Positions 1 to 14,700 of a stretch of DNA of 64,000 nucleotides are shown in pieces (position 1 is the first letter of the stretch; the number at the start of each line of letters is the position of its first letter). The DNA lies in contig NC_134034.1 in the NCBI RefSeq assembly GCF_964204645.1, forward strand, positions 12,591,962 through 12,655,961. Direction: 5' to 3'. Under the pieces are notes generated by a model. The model made no database searches. It was not told the DNA's origin and saw only the letters and a list, made by a program, of their open reading frames with translations. The DNA is from Tubulanus polymorphus. Its lineage: Eukaryota > Nemertea > Palaeonemertea > Tubulaniformes > Tubulanidae. Both the position numbers and the translations under genes were made by a program.

Positions 1-376
1 TATGCTGATTAACGGGTTATATCGATCATAGAAATAAATTATTTTCACTCTAATATATTTATTCCTTTTGTTTTATATTGTATGGATTTTAAACAGGAGA
101 ATAAAAAGGCATTCTTTAATACTTTTCATGGAAAGTCACCATATTGAATGGGACAGGCAACCAGTCTATCTTGAATGGGGCAGGCTACCAGTCTAGTTAG
201 CTGTCAGTCGGGGTTTTCCAGAATCAGCGGCCTTTGGGATTTCTTCGGAAATCCCCGTCCAGAGTTCTCGCTGACGTCATCTCAGCTCGGGCGTCGGCTT
301 CACTCTGATCAATTTGTCACTTTCTCTCGAACCATTGTGGAATTTGGATCGTTTCGCAGCAGAATTGATAGCAAGA

Positions 377-3088
377 ATGAGCTGGACGCCGAAAAGCGAC
401 GAAGTAAGTTTAAGAATACTGTAGAATTTATGACTGACAAAATCTAAAAACGGATTTAAGTTATCAAAAACAGCGAAAAACTAGCAAATTCAAATCAGCT
501 TTATTGTTTGATCTAAATTTAGTAGGCCTAAATCATATACTATATTTGAACCACAGTCAAAACAAGTATCAATAACCAACCCCAGTAAATCAGTATGACC
601 AACTCCAGTATAATATTCCTGTAATCGATTTTTTGAAACATGGTCAGGGTTAGTTACCTAATCGTTGGTGGTAAGCTTTTTATAATCGGATGGGCTTATA
701 TGTGGTTTGTGAAAATATCCGATCGTGAAACTAAACCACAGACAGGTTACTGACTAGGCTCTATGATGGTGTAGGTCTAGTGGAGTATCTAGCTGTTTTT
801 CCTTAAACAAGGGGACCGTAACAACGTCTGGTGTTCAGATTAGGGTTTGGGTCATACTGGTTTTATCCATTCACTATATCAATAACTGCTAGAAGTCCCT
901 ATGATTTGAAACGTTCTGATTCTGATTTTTACTGTTCCGTTTATCGTGATTAAGGAGTTTAAAATTTGGTTTTGTTTCTACGACACACAGGAGTTGGATT
1001 ACCAATACGCCTGCAGTAAATGGACCAAACGTGTCGATGCAGAAACTCTTCGCGCTGATCCAGATGTTCTTCTAAATACTCATTTCGATCTTCTTAAAAA
1101 AAGTATTGTACCTTATAGTGATACTCCTTGTCGATATAGAGCACTTTACAAACCTGATTTCCTGGGCCTTGTTTCTGTTGTCAAAACTCCCGTATAAGAA
1201 TGATTATGAACCTGCAACCCTGGGCCCGGTTTTATAAACTGGAATCAACTTTAGCCCGGGGGTTAACTCAATTCATTATCAATTGTGTTAGCCCCAGGGT
1301 TAAAGTTTATACCAGTCTATGAAACTGGGCCCTGGACATCAATGCCATCGGTCTCCGATGTATTTCTAGATGAAATCACCGATGGCAGTATTCCGTGCGA
1401 AGTTTTATCCTACGGCGAATCGGACCGTCAAAAAGTGGCAGTCTACGTACCGAAAAATCTACCAAAAGGTCATTTAATTTAGTTTATACTCTTCCATCCA
1501 TTTCTCAAACAACAGTTAACCAGTAAAAGCGGAAATTCGTTTTCAATCTGATTTTATTTCAGATGCACCGATTCTGGTATTCATACACGGAGGATATTGG
1601 CAGACACATTTGTAAGTCGCAATAATGTTTTTCAAAACAAAACAAAAAAAAACTCCTTCCAGCGTGAATCGAACTCAGTAGTCCGTTTATCATATCATAT
1701 ATCACATATCGTATCATATATCATATTATTATTTACCATCAAAGAAGGCTATAGGCCTCATATACAGACAGCCTCTTATAGTTCAGATATTTAGTGTCTT
1801 TTCTGATGTAGTCTATTTATCATATCATATCATATATCATTATACAGACAGCCTCTTACAGTTTAGATATTTTGTGATCATTGTGAAGGAAGTATTCAAT
1901 GCACCTGTCTTAAATTGTTATCAAATTCGCCGGGGTTTGTTACAGTATAACTCACGATATGTACGAGATCCTCGCGAGAGCCTTCGCTCCGTTCGGGGTA
2001 GCCGTCGCGTTGCTAGGTTACAACCTGTGCCCGGATATCACCATGGCGACAATGGTCGACGAAGTCCTGACGGGAATGGATAAGGTCGTGGAGTTCGCCG
2101 AGAAAAGAGGCTCCAGGTAAAAGACCGAAGACAAGATCGATTTGAGATATCAAGTTTTATTCTGGTAATGAATGATTTTGATCATATTTAGAGGTGTTTA
2201 TGTGAGTGGACATTCTGCCGGGGGACATTTATCGGCTATGGTCCTTGCTAAATCTAGTCATCAACTGATCAAAGGTATTCTTACATCTATTGCAGATGAA
2301 CCTGAGGCTTCATTTAAGAAAAAAATAATTTGCTAATTTTCTGTCGTTTCAATTTTCAGGTGGGATCCCAGTTAGTGGTCTTTTCGACGTTCGAAGATTG
2401 GTTCCGACTACTATTAATAAGCCGCTTTATCTAAACGAGTAAGGACGACATTGTTCTTGCTGGGATCTCATCAAGAATTCGAATTGAATCGCATGCTAAA
2501 AAATTTCCTTTTTGATTAGATATCTAAGTGTTTAATGTAGTTGTTGGTTGTTTATTACAGTGATACGGCGTGGGAAGTGAGTCCCTTGAATCAGTTGGAT
2601 TCGTACAAGAAAAACTGCGCCGATCGTAAGATTCTAATCACTTATGGAATGAACGAATCTCCGGAATTCGCTGATCAATCCTCGAACTTAAACCAGGTAT
2701 GAATCGATCGCCCCATCAGAAGCTGGTAGCGCCCTCTATAATTCCCTCCTATCAGTTTCGTAACTGTTTGTTTATTTCAGGCTTTAAAGAATCTGGGAAT
2801 CGATAGCGTTCTGCTTCCTGTTCCCGATGTCGATCATTTCAACATTATTGAAAATCTTATCGACCCGGAATTTCTGCTGACAAAGGTATGTATAATACTA
2901 CGGACCATTCGGGGCTAAATCCCCCCTATGACATCATTAATCACTTTTCAGCAAATTGATGATGTCATAGGAGGCATTATGGAATCATCCTGCAGTGTGA
3001 CATTAAAACTGTAAGATTTATTTTGCCTGGGGATTTATATTTCATTTTTTTTTCCTTCCAGGAAATTTTCAAGTTGATGGGTCTTTAA
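377..3088 (+). CDS. AFMID: Kynurenine formamidase (arylformamidase), 10 exons, 295 aa
   Basis: Hydrolyses N-formylkynurenine to kynurenine and formate, the second step of tryptophan breakdown, in the cytosol. Exons: 377-403, 991-1102, 1370-1468, 1563-1611, 1946-2116, 2192-2274, 2360-2438, 2561-2696, 2781-2885, 3062-3088. All junctions are GT-AG and the frame stays open to TAA. It is an alpha/beta hydrolase: the oxyanion motif HGGYW is at residues 88-92, the nucleophile elbow GHSAGG puts Ser at 161, and the DVDHF motif puts the catalytic His at 271. The length fits the family (about 300 aa). Where vertebrate enzymes have GQxDSPEF this protein reads GMNESPEF, so the acid residue looks like Glu239 instead of Asp. 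The start gives MSWTPKSDE and joins in phase to exon 2. Exon 1 is short and is the least certain part. The gene faces KIF28 tail to tail. Confidence 0.93.
1222..1332. repeat. Inverted-repeat element, family A (GGGCCCGGTTT ends)
   Basis: The ends GGGCCCGGTTTTATAAACTGG-like and its near complement enclose a CCCGGGGGTTAACT...TTAGCCCC core, giving a fold-back of 111 bp in AFMID intron 2. A second copy at 6208-6512 is split by another element. Confidence 0.65.
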
Positions 3089-3335
3089 ATATTCGTCTGT
3101 TAAAATGGAAAGTTGTCTGCTGTCCGTTTCATGCGCAGTATTATCATGGAATATATAGCTTTAAATCTATACAAATCGTGAAAAACTTTGTTTTGATGAT
3201 TTTTAAAATTTTATACAATGAATGAAATTTACTCAATTTATTAGTTTTAAAACGCACAGAAATTAATGAAATATTTAAACAGTTTTCTGTTTCTTATACA
3301 CATGTACCAGTAGTGTCTTTAAACTCGATCGTGGA

Positions 3336-3341
3336 AATAAA
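3336..3341 (+). promoter_or_regulatory. Likely AFMID polyadenylation signal
   Basis: A canonical AATAAA lies about 250 bases after the AFMID stop codon, in AT-rich sequence, with no other strong candidate closer. Assigned by position only. Confidence 0.5.
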
Positions 3342-5700
3342 TAATTATTTTCCCTATAAGGCTTGAGAAAATTGATATCTTGTTTCTCATTTTTGTTGAA
3401 CTTAAAAGTTAACCCGGCCGGCCACCTATCTACCCTGTACATTAATTTTGATTAAATCATGATCAAGCTAAAAATAGCCGACCTGGCAGTTATAGAAATG
3501 AACTGATTACAAATTCTATTGCAGTGACCCAGCCGATTAGGGGAAACAAGGTATATTTTCATTTCAACCTGATGAGAGACATTGATAATGTATTATTCCT
3601 GTTGTCTTATATTTTATATTGCATGGATTTTCAACAGGTTTTCATTGATAATTTCAATAGAGCATTTGACAAGTCACAGCGACTAATGGTCACCAGTTTC
3701 CACATCTGACCGATTATCACAGCTAAATGGTCACCATACTGCTGACTAGATAACCTTATTACGAACTCGTTCAGTTACCAAAAATTCAGTGTTCTGAATG
3801 GTTGCGATTTATATCCCGCCATGGCTAGGTTCAATTCTAGGGTTAGCAGTATATTTTAATCATACCCTACTTTTGAAGGTCACGAAGTATCTAATCAGGT
3901 CTCATAGGAAGTCGTGAACTTGTTTGTGTCTATATTTCACCAGTTCATCAGACAGATAAACAACCCATTTATCATCGCAGGTCATGATAGTTGGTCTCAT
4001 TTATTTGACCCTGGAATCACCCGAATGTTTTTGTGATTTAATTTTATCCTATGTACAAGAGCTACATATTGTGTTACAGTTGGAAGGGCTTTTATTAGCA
4101 ACAGTTCTTGAGTTGTTTGATAACTTTTTAGAGATTCAGAATTCTGCCAGGGACATGTCAGGCAACTGTGGAACTAAGGTCCAGAATCAAATCAAATCCA
4201 CCAAACTGAGGAACTGGGTCGACAAGAGTTGAATCAAAACGATACAACTGTCGAACTGTCCTGGACCCAGTTGCTCAAAGTGATTAAAGTTTGTCAACCA
4301 GTGGATAAATGATAAAAGATATCCGACGATTGCCTTGACCTTTCAGCGACAATTGGGCAATTTTAGAAATTTATGTCAAATTGTCATTGGTAGTCTACAT
4401 TCAAAATAAAGACAGACAGTAAAGGGGTAGTGACCTCATTATCTGACAGAGATAGCCCTAGTTATGTCCCATTATCTGGGGCCCACTTTTACTACTCTTA
4501 ACAAATCTATATGATTAGTCAATTAACCTTTCAGTCTCATGAACTCAGTCAAACAATTACTGGTAATCATAGTCTCGTAAAACCAGGACCAGACGTGGAT
4601 TTATTTGATCCCTACCTATTTAGGTGTATTACCTTTCTAAGCTTCGCATCTCCAGTTTAAGTTCCTTTCAAATCCAAAATAGACTCACCACCGTGAACAT
4701 TCCAATAGAATAATAAAATAATTTCCCGACAATGATACTCACTACAAACGAGCAGATAAATCAATAAATATTCTTATTTAGTATGACATATTTATATATA
4801 ATAATTCAGTGATATAATAGAAAAACAGGTTTTCCAATTTTCATTATGAGGACGGAATTTTATGGATCACAATTTTTACAGACATGTACAGAAAACCCTG
4901 ATTGAATAGAAAACAGTTCAAGTTCAAAAGCTGCCAGAAAACGTTTTCGTAGAAATATCTAACATAAGAACATGAGCGAAAAACATCGGGTCAAAAGGAA
5001 GCATTTTTTTTAAGTGCAGTTAACTGCTCACAACAGTACTGACACCTAGTGAGTAAAATGAAGACTATAAACAGTATTGCTTTACAAATATGTGTCATGT
5101 GTCTACACTATTAATATATATCTACAGTTTAAAAAGTGATTCGATTCTCCCAACAAAAACAGGGTCCCCCAGGTCACATTTGTAGTTAAAAATACATATA
5201 ACCAAATAAAATTTGTATTAAACGAAGAGGAAACAATGTCAACATTCAGTCAATATTCAAACTATTCATTTCTGTGTCACGTTTTAATATAGAGTACACA
5301 ATCTACGAACGCCCCCTAGTGGAGAAACGATGATTGTAGTCATGGAAAGCGTTACCAGGCGTAAACACCATAGCAACAATGCAATTGTCCTCATTTTTAA
5401 TTCAGCTGCTTTTTTTCTGTATCCAATTTCATGGAACGGGCACAAGGATCTAGGCCCAAATAAATAATGCTTTCGGTGCTGTGTTACACTAGTTCTAAGT
5501 CTAATGCAGATAGACAGACGTTGAATTCAAAAAGTTAAACCAACTTAAGACTAATTTGATCGTACCAGGAATTGAAAAATTATGAACTGTGATTGGTGAA
5601 ATCCTGCCATCTAGCGACACTTGGAGTAAGTATTAATTCAGGATTGTACGTTTTGAATTCTCAGGCAAACGGACGGATCATCTACAGCCGACGCCCTCTA
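3342..5700. other. Intergenic region and 3' UTRs between convergent AFMID and KIF28
   Basis: No exon or convincing coding frame was found. The 61- and 82-codon frames at 3524 and 3984 have no splice context or recognisable motifs. Part of the right side should be KIF28 3' UTR. A stretch near 3585-3650 weakly resembles 55-110 on the other side of AFMID; both carry a TTATATTG..ATGGATTTT..AACAGG core. Confidence 0.5.
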
Positions 5701-8700
5701 TTATTGTAGTATACAGGCTTGCGAGGTATTCTGACCGAGATTGTCCGAACGGGCGCGGTTCATCTGTTGTATCATCCGAACGGCTGCTCGTAATCTGTGA
5801 CTGTTCTGACGTAAACTTTCCTCGACGTCCTTCAACTTTGAACAAAACAATCGCACGAAACATTATTCTAAATTTCACGTCTAAATTACGATGAATATTT
5901 GACGATGGTATAACGACTGATTCAATACCTGCAGTGTGTTCTTTTTCTTGCCTTTTGCATCTTGTATCAACGAACGAATTTTACTCTGAAAAATTGTGAG
6001 AAAATTTAGTTCAGTCAGCAGACGGACAGTTGAACGATATACGGCAGTACAGTAATTCAACTTACAACTTTAGCCTCAGAGCGTTCTGCTCGTCGTTTGT
6101 ACATGCTCAATTCAATCATTAACTTCTCTTTTTCCGACGTGGCCTAAAAATAACGAAATCAACTAATTATTCATTACACCATATCGCCCTCTAGGTCCTA
6201 ATCACCAGGGGCCGGTTTTATAGACTGGTGTTAACTTTAACCCGGGGGCTAACTTAATTCATTTTCAATCGAGTTAAGCCCCTTGGGCCAGTTGCACAGT
6301 CGTGACTTAAGTCCAAAAGTGGTCTTAAATCTTAAATGGCTTAGACTTAAGACCAGTCTAAGACCAATTTAGTTCTATAGGGTTAGGGTTAGGGTTAGGC
6401 CAATCTAACAACTTAAGATCAGTCTTAAGATTTAAGACCACTTTTGGACTTAAGTCGTGACTATGCAACTGGCCCCAGGTTAAAGATAATACCAGTCTAT
6501 CAAACAGGGCCCAGATAAACGTAAAAAAGAGTTGCATTAATTACAGTGAAATGTTATAGAGTTCATGTTGGAAAAGTATAGACTCCTCCTTCCGATTAGA
6601 TAAACCTCATCACCCGAAGATAACTCATCGTTTCAATCGATCGAGGATTTAAAACGTGCTTGTTGAAAGTGCGGTATAACTGACAGTGATAGTGGAGTGT
6701 GACGATTGTATAACGGGGAGCATCGCGTAATATAATAGATTATGAAGGGAGAATATCGTGTTAAGACTCACCGCGTCGCCTCCGGTCGCCTAAAATAATT
6801 ACAGTTTAAACAATTTATAGAGAAAAAAAAAACATCTTCGGTTTTGACATTTCACTATGCGCAGAGATGGATAGGTGCAAAACATATAGACTCAAGAATT
6901 AACCCACCCCCCTGTGACAAATACTAACTATCCACTAAAAAGCATCTTTCAACCCTACCCCTAACAAATACTATCAGCTAAAGCCTCTTATTCCACAAAT
7001 CAATCCTTCACTTACCCCTTTATTAACTTTATACACAGTTTTCTCGCGCGCCATCAACGCTTTAGTCGGACCAGTTCCAACTTTACCGAGACCTTCTTCT
7101 TTCTGCCGGCCCCAGATTTCAATCACAAGCGGTGATGTCGATAAATACTCCAACAACTAGAAAACAAACCAGGAGTCAATTAGAATGACTCGGGAGTCAA
7201 TTAGAATAACTCGTGTGTTAGCCTTAATGTGAGTTGTATGAATGAACTCAATTTCATAATTTGATGATGTCATAGGGAGATTCATGTAGGCCGCCGTATT
7301 TTAGAAAAGTCATAGATGATTCACTAGGCAAGTTTATGACATCACGACGGAGGCGGCCATCTTTTTGTTTGGTTCGGTTCAGTTTAGGTTATTCGATGAT
7401 ATCTTCAGGGAGAGGCAGCCATCTCATTGTTGATCTATTTGGGCGATTCGATGACATCATAGGGGGATTCATAGAGGCGGCCATGTTGTCAGTATTTACC
7501 TGTTTAGTGACAGCTTTGAACGAGAACAATTTCTCGTATTTGAAGTCCGGATTCGAGGTACCGGTCACCTCTTCGGTTATCGTGTATTTATCATCCAAAT
7601 AAAACTTGAACTGACAAAAACTCTGTAAAAACAAGAACAGCGATATTTGAAAACCCGCGTCGAGAACCTGCGATAAAACTGAGAAACTGACACTGACCTT
7701 GTTAAATTTAACAGGAAGTCCTCGAGCGTGTATTATACACACTTTGAAATACAGACTTTTGCCAATCTTTAAAAAATACAAAACATGTACATTTCAAAAT
7801 TACAAAACATGTACATGCCAAAAATACAAAACATGTACAAGCCAAAACATTTTCAAAACATGATATAAACATGTACATGTCAAAAATACAAAACATGTAA
7901 ATGTCAAAAAATTACAAAACATGCACATGTCAAAAATACAAAACATGTACATGTCAAAAATATAAACATGTACATGTCAAAAAAATAAACATGTACAAGT
8001 CAAATAGAAACGGGTTCACGTTGATGAGATTTGGTATCTATGACTAATGCTTACCAGTTCATCCGGGTCTTCAACAAAATCATCTTCGTTGTCTTTACCA
8101 TCTTTGTTGCAAGGGTTGATTGCAATGGATAAATGTCCTGTAACGCAAATGGAATAACTATCGTAACCATCGACAACAAATAACAACCATAACTATTGAT
8201 AGTTGAACCTAAATCTATATTTTTTTTTGCTCTTCTTTTTTGGTAGAATCGAAGCGTACCTTGTTCTTGTCCTTTAAAATCCGTAATCGCCAAATTCTCT
8301 TCGACTTCGATTAAATACGCCAAAGACTGTAGGTATATATGTACGCTACCGATGAGTACCTCGGAGTTAGCCGGCTCCCAGAAAGGATCCTGTTCCTATA
8401 GTAACGACAACAATACAACAATATCATCGATCGGAAACCCGCGGCGGATATTCCGGGTTTTTTTTTTTAACCGACTGCGTACCTTAGCGACGTCCCAGTC
8501 GTTCCCTTCGATGAAATTCTGATACATCTCCTGCATCAGATATTTACGATTGATGAATTTATTTCGATCCCACATCCATTCGTTACCGTTCTCTAAATTA
8601 CGAACTTTCACGCACACCTGAATCAGAAACAAGCGTTGTTTCGCTTACGAGGACTTTGCTGCCGCAATCGGATTAGGATTCCAACAATTACCAGGATTAC

Positions 8701-11700
8701 AATGAGAATTACGAGGACTCCGCCCGTCTGCTGCGGCAATCGGATTAGGATTCCAACAATTACGAGGATTACAATGAGAATTACGAGGACTCCGCCCGTC
8801 TGCCGCGGCAATCGGATTAGGATTCCACTTACGAGGATTACAATGAGAATTATGAGGACTCCGCCCGTCTGCCGCGGCAATCGGATTAGGATTCCAACAA
8901 TTACGAGGATTACAATGAGAATTACGAGGACTCCGCCCGTCTGCCGCGGCAATCGGATTAGGATTCCAACAATTACGAGGATTACAATGAGAATTACGAG
9001 GACTCCGCCCGTCTGCCGCGGCAATCGGATTAGGATTCCAATTACGCGGATTACAATGAGAATTACGAGGACTCCGCCGTCTGCCGCGGCAATCGAGGAT
9101 TTCACAAGGATCCACCTGGTGGCAACAGTGTGCATTAGGACAATGCTGCCGAACATCTGGAGCCAATTGCTCAAAGGTCGGTTAGAGTTAACCAGTGGAT
9201 AGTTGGCATAGTTACAATTAAAACTTCATTGTTACTTTGGTATTTATCCGTCAGTTATATTTAAATAACCTTTGACCAACCACAGCCCTGGTGGACTAAC
9301 TGGGAGCACGGGGTCCTTATTGTTAGTTATGGATTCTAAAGGGTTGAATTTGAAAACGAATCAAGTTTTGACTAGTTCGCCATCTTGGATAAATACTATA
9401 GTAACAATGAACTTTTAACTGTCACTACATCAACTATCCACTGGTTAACTCTCATCAACCGCAGCCCCTATACAGCAAGCGTTAATGGTCATTCATAAGA
9501 GGCTGATGTGTTAGTGAGTCGTACCTCTGTGCGGCCGCCTTGTTGACCGCGAGCTTGAGGTGAAATCAACTCGATATCGAATTTCACTTTTTTATCGAGT
9601 TCCTCGGACATCGCGTTAGCTTCGTTCACCATCGGCATCATTTCGATTAGATCTTCTTGCAGTAACAAATCCTCTACAACGAACAACATATATTCATTGA
9701 ACAGATCAAATTCTACCTGGGTCGACTAGGAAAGAATTCTACCTAGTTGATTTAGGAACCTATTGTAGGTTCCCAAGTCAACTAGCTAGCATTAATGGGG
9801 TAACACGGTTAGACTTTGGCAGTTCTGCTCATGAAGATAATGCTCAGTAGTCAGTTGCTGAAAAAGTTGGTTAAAGATAACCAGCGGTAAATACCATAGT
9901 AATAATGAATTTTTAATTGTCAACTATCCACCGATTAACTCTACACCAAATTTTGAGCGACTGGGCCCTGAATTGCATACTATACATGGGATCTTGAAAC
10001 ACAGCTAGATTTCAAGTAAATACAAGAACTGCCGTAAGGTCGATATTTTCCATACCTGCGCTTTTTCCTTTCGCAAGTTTCATCAGTCCGACGTTTTTAG
10101 CCATCTCCGCCTGAGCGTCCTCGTACGTCGGCGGCTCGACTTTCTTTTTCTTCGCTAGTTTCGCGTATTCTTTCGGATGAGAAAACACATACAGATGATT
10201 CGATCCGAACAATACCCTGAGGAGAAAAAAAATTAACATCTCATCACTGATTGGTTCAATTTCCTCACTAATTTACATCTAATTTGCATCTAAGCTTCCT
10301 AAAACTACTATTTTCTGCCTTTTTCTGAATTCAGGGTTTCAGTGCCTTAGATTTCTAAGTAAAGCCTATTGGCTCGCACTGTATCCCTCGGAAACAACAT
10401 CATGTAGAAATATTTAAATTTAAAAAATTGTATCGATGATCATTTATATTGTATGTACGGTTTACGAAAAATAAATATCTATCTATCTTAAAAAAACTAG
10501 ATGCGTTAAAAAAACCAGCTACTGTCGTTTTTACACCTGAAAGCAGCATCACCCACACCTGATACCATTTACATAAAGTGGTCTTAATCTTAGCTTAAGT
10601 AATTGTCGGATTGGTTTAACTAAATTGGGCTTAAATCGGTCGTACGTTGTTAGAACTAAGTTGGTTTCAGATTGGTCTTAACTCTAAGCCCTGACCGTGT
10701 AAGTCGACCCTGTGTTATTTACAATACCTGTCGTTGTGGTGTAACAGTTTCTCCACCTTCAGATCCTCCCCGTTGAGTACTATCTTAGCTCCGTGACACG
10801 GCGCTATGGTTACCGTATCCTTCTTGTTCGTAACGATCGCGTGTTCTTTCAGTAAACTACAACGAACAAATCGCAAACGTCAGACTTCGTAATAATCGAC
10901 ACCGGTGTTACTACGGTTACGTACGTACTTGAGACCGTTTAATTGAATATCGGCGGGAGGTTCGGCGGTTTTATTTCCGACGCGAGATTTTCCCTTATCG
11001 GCGAAATGGACGACCATCCCGTTCAGCGCCGGATCCGGATTCAAATTCCAGAAATGCGGAATCGTTTTCATTTTCTCCGTCTGCTGTTTTTGTTGTTCGT
11101 TGCTTTGCTGAAAAATTTCAAATTTCGAATCGTTCGTAAACCGTTTCTAAGAATTCAAACAGTTTTACATTCCTGTAAAATCTATCTTTAATTTAGTATC
11201 TAATTCGAATCTATCTCTAATTTTGCGGGATAAAGGTGAAGGTCAACTTGCAGTACGTCTGCTCGGTGGTCTCTGTACCTGATTAGTAGCGTTAGCCTCG
11301 TTCATACGTTGTTCCCACGTCTGTTTCATCATTTCCAGTTCTTCTTGATTCTTTTTCATCTGTTCTTCCATCGTGCGTTTCATTTCTTCGATTTCTGAAA
11401 ATTCGAAAGTTCATTCTATGAACACCGATGTCGTCTATAAACGTCGTAATAACAGTTCGTTTTCTACGTAATCTACAACAAAGACTTTTACTAAATCAGG
11501 ACCCAGTTGTCCATGGAAAAAAATTCTGAGATTTTTCCGACAAGTAATTTGTCTGAAAACTATGAGAATCTATGATTAATAAATGACTGGTTTTCTATGA
11601 TATATTTCAGAAGAAAAGATCTATAAAGTTGAGGAGAGACCTATCGCTAGTTGGATCTCACCTAACCCGTCCTCATCATAGTCTGTAACAAACCACACAA

Positions 11701-14700
11701 ATTACGATCAACGCATTTTATCATTAGGAGTAAAATACTGAGTTTATCTTATAGCAGACGTTACCTTCGGATGATTGCGACGCCACCTGTCCGGCGGCTA
11801 CCGCACCAGCAGCAGCAGCAGCAGCTCCGCCACCGCCGCCACCTTTTAGCATTTCTTGTAAACGTAAATTCTCTTCGCGTAATTCTCGAATCAGTTTATC
11901 CGTCGGGCTTTCGTTTATCATCGCTTGAGTTTTAATAGATTTCGCTCGATCGGCTGCAGATAAATCAATATACACTGTACAGGTGCATGTTACAGGTACA
12001 TGTTACAGGTGCATGTTACCAATGAATGTTTAACTTACCAAAACGTAACGTAGAAAGCGTTTCATCATAGTTAATGTCTGCAGGAGACAAAGCAGCGATC
12101 TGAAAACGTTTAAACTGCGGTTTTAGATAATTGTTTCATGCTATAAAAAGATCTGGACTCAGTCCCGCAGTTGTTGGTTTAGATTTTGGTGCCAGTTGCA
12201 CAATCGTGACTTTTAGGCCAGTGTGAGACCATTTTAGTTCTATAGCTTATACAACGAGTCGGAACCAGTCTTCAGAGTTAAGACCACTTAGGGACTTAAG
12301 TCCAGACTGTGCCCAGGGGCCGGTTGCATAGTCATGGCTTAGACTAAAGACTGGTTTAAGACCATCTTAGTTCTACAGCTAATCTAACAGTTTAAGACCA
12401 GTCTTAAGATTTAAGACTACTTTTTGACTTAAGTCTTAACTATGGAACTGGCCCCAGGGTCCAGTTCCACAGTTCTGAGTTAAGAATTGACCCTGGGTTA
12501 AAACATTGAAAATGAACTAACTTTAACTCAGAGTTAACTCTAACTCACAACTGTGGAACTGGGTCCAGGAGCTTACTTTAGATCTAGAGTCTCAAATTTA
12601 ACCGGCAATTATGAAACCGAACCTGTTGATCTGAGGATGAATCAGGTTGTATATAGTTACCATGATAGTTTTACTGTTTCCACCGAGAGCATTCTTCAAT
12701 AGTTTTGTCAATACTGAATCTCTGTACGGAACTGAAATTTACACAATTTCATCCTAAATTCCATCGAAACGGTTAGAATTATTTTCTGTATTTTAAAAAT
12801 CGAGCTACGACGAACCTTGCGCGCCTTTTTTCCCCGAACCCAAATCGGCTAAAGCTTTGATAACGTTGCCGAGCGTACTCAACGACTGGTTGATGGCAGA
12901 GCCCTCTTTTAACCGGTCACCGGTCGCACCGGTCGAATCAGCGCGTTCACTAAACGATCGAACAGACGTTAAAACTACGAGTTCGAAAACGAAATAATCG
13001 CGAGAAGAAATAGAAAGGTTTTTACGACGACGACTTACCTTCCGGCTAAATCGACCAGGTTTATACTGGATGTTTTAGTCATGCTCTGTCCGTCTGCTAC
13101 GGTCTTCTGAGTGAAGTTTATCGTGACGATCGTGTGAGCGCGACTACAAAAAACAAATCCCTAACAAATTACGAACAAACCCGTGTTCTCCGTATACCCG
13201 GTTTTTAGACGGGGCTGTATTCATAGTTTAGTCTGAACATCGACATAAACTCATGTAGCTGATACCGATATCTGATAGCTGGATCAGGGGTGGATGTAAA
13301 AAGTTACAGGGATGGCCGGCGTTTTAAGGCCTAAATCGATTTAAGATAAACTGAATTAATGAATTAAGTCGATTTAAGCGTCAAACCTTTTTTTGCGAAA
13401 CTGGGCCCTGGTGGAGAACATCGCATGTTATAAATGTTAATAGCGAAAAATTTTTGAAAAGACAGTTTTCATTGCACCAGAGATTGGCTTCTAAATATCA
13501 CCTGCTTGTCGCGTTCATATTAGTAGCGGCGACCGTCCTGTTGCGGGTTCCTTCCTGAATTTTACCATCGATATCCGCGTAACTATCGACGGGAGCAACA
13601 ATCACACCGTCGACTACAAACAAACGCTACTGGTAATTAACTGACATCATTGTTGATTTTATACATTGAAGTAAAAACGCTTTCAGATTTCAGAAATGTC
13701 GCGGTGCTATTTACCGTAGAAGCCTTTAGAAGGATGCTGCCGCACTTTAAGACCACCTTTCGGCGCACTTTTTGAACTCAACAGATCGCGCACTTGTTCG
13801 TTGTATATTTCCAGCATAGTCAACGTCACCTGCAAGGATCGCAATCGAAAATCATCGACAAATAATTAAGTATTCTCAAAAAAGTGTCACTCTCCGTATA
13901 AGTACGGTTGTTTCTTGACTTATTTACCCGATGAAGCTAATTCTGTCCAATAAATAAAATCAGTTGATGCACACATAAGGCTAAACAAAAATGATACCTT
14001 GTTTCTCCGCAGCGGCCGGGTCATTTTTTGTAAAATATGATAAAATTTATAAACAGTTCATTTCTATAGCGGCCGGGTCTGTTATGGTAAAATTGATCAC
14101 GATTTTAAAAAAAGTAATGTATAGGGTAGATAGGCGGCCGGCCGGGTCAACATTTAAGCTCAGCAGAGCGGAGAAACAAGGTATCAATTTTTTTTAGCCT
14201 AACTACTTGGCTTTGTGATTGATTTGACAACTATAACTTAAATGAGTTTTACATCTTAAACAATGAAGCCCGGAATGATTTAGGTCTAGCGGGTTTTTTT
14301 TTTACCTGATACTCGTTTCCTTTTTCTGCGTTTTTGCGTTTTTCTTCAATTCCTTTAAACAACTCTTCGCAAGATATCGGCACGATACCTGAAAATATCA
14401 ACAAAAAAACAAATAGCTTCTTGTTTTCATCAGAAATAAAAACGACGAAATTCCGACAGAACAGGTGAAAAATCTCGAGTTGACTGATTGCGTCCATTAG
14501 AGATACAGTACCTTTATTAGTGCCGTAGCCGACCATAGAGTAGGATTTACCACTTCCTGTTTGACCATACGCGAATAAACTGCAGTTATATCCCTTCCAA
14601 GCATTCGCCAAAACTCCTTTACCGAGATCGTTAAACACTACCATCTATCAATTCAAAATATCGATATCGTCTAGATTTTTCAATTTTAGTTTTTCGGTAT

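Noticed and set aside
1-376. Upstream gene or AFMID duplicate at the window start
   Set aside because: Only a short duplicated block around 145-195 (TGAATGGG-CAGGC-ACCAGTCTA) and a weak match to 3585-3650; no coding evidence.
8623-9202. Three frames of 173-188 codons with repeated peptides
   Set aside because: Produced by a 72-bp tandem repeat in a KIF28 intron; open on both strands only because 72 is a multiple of three.
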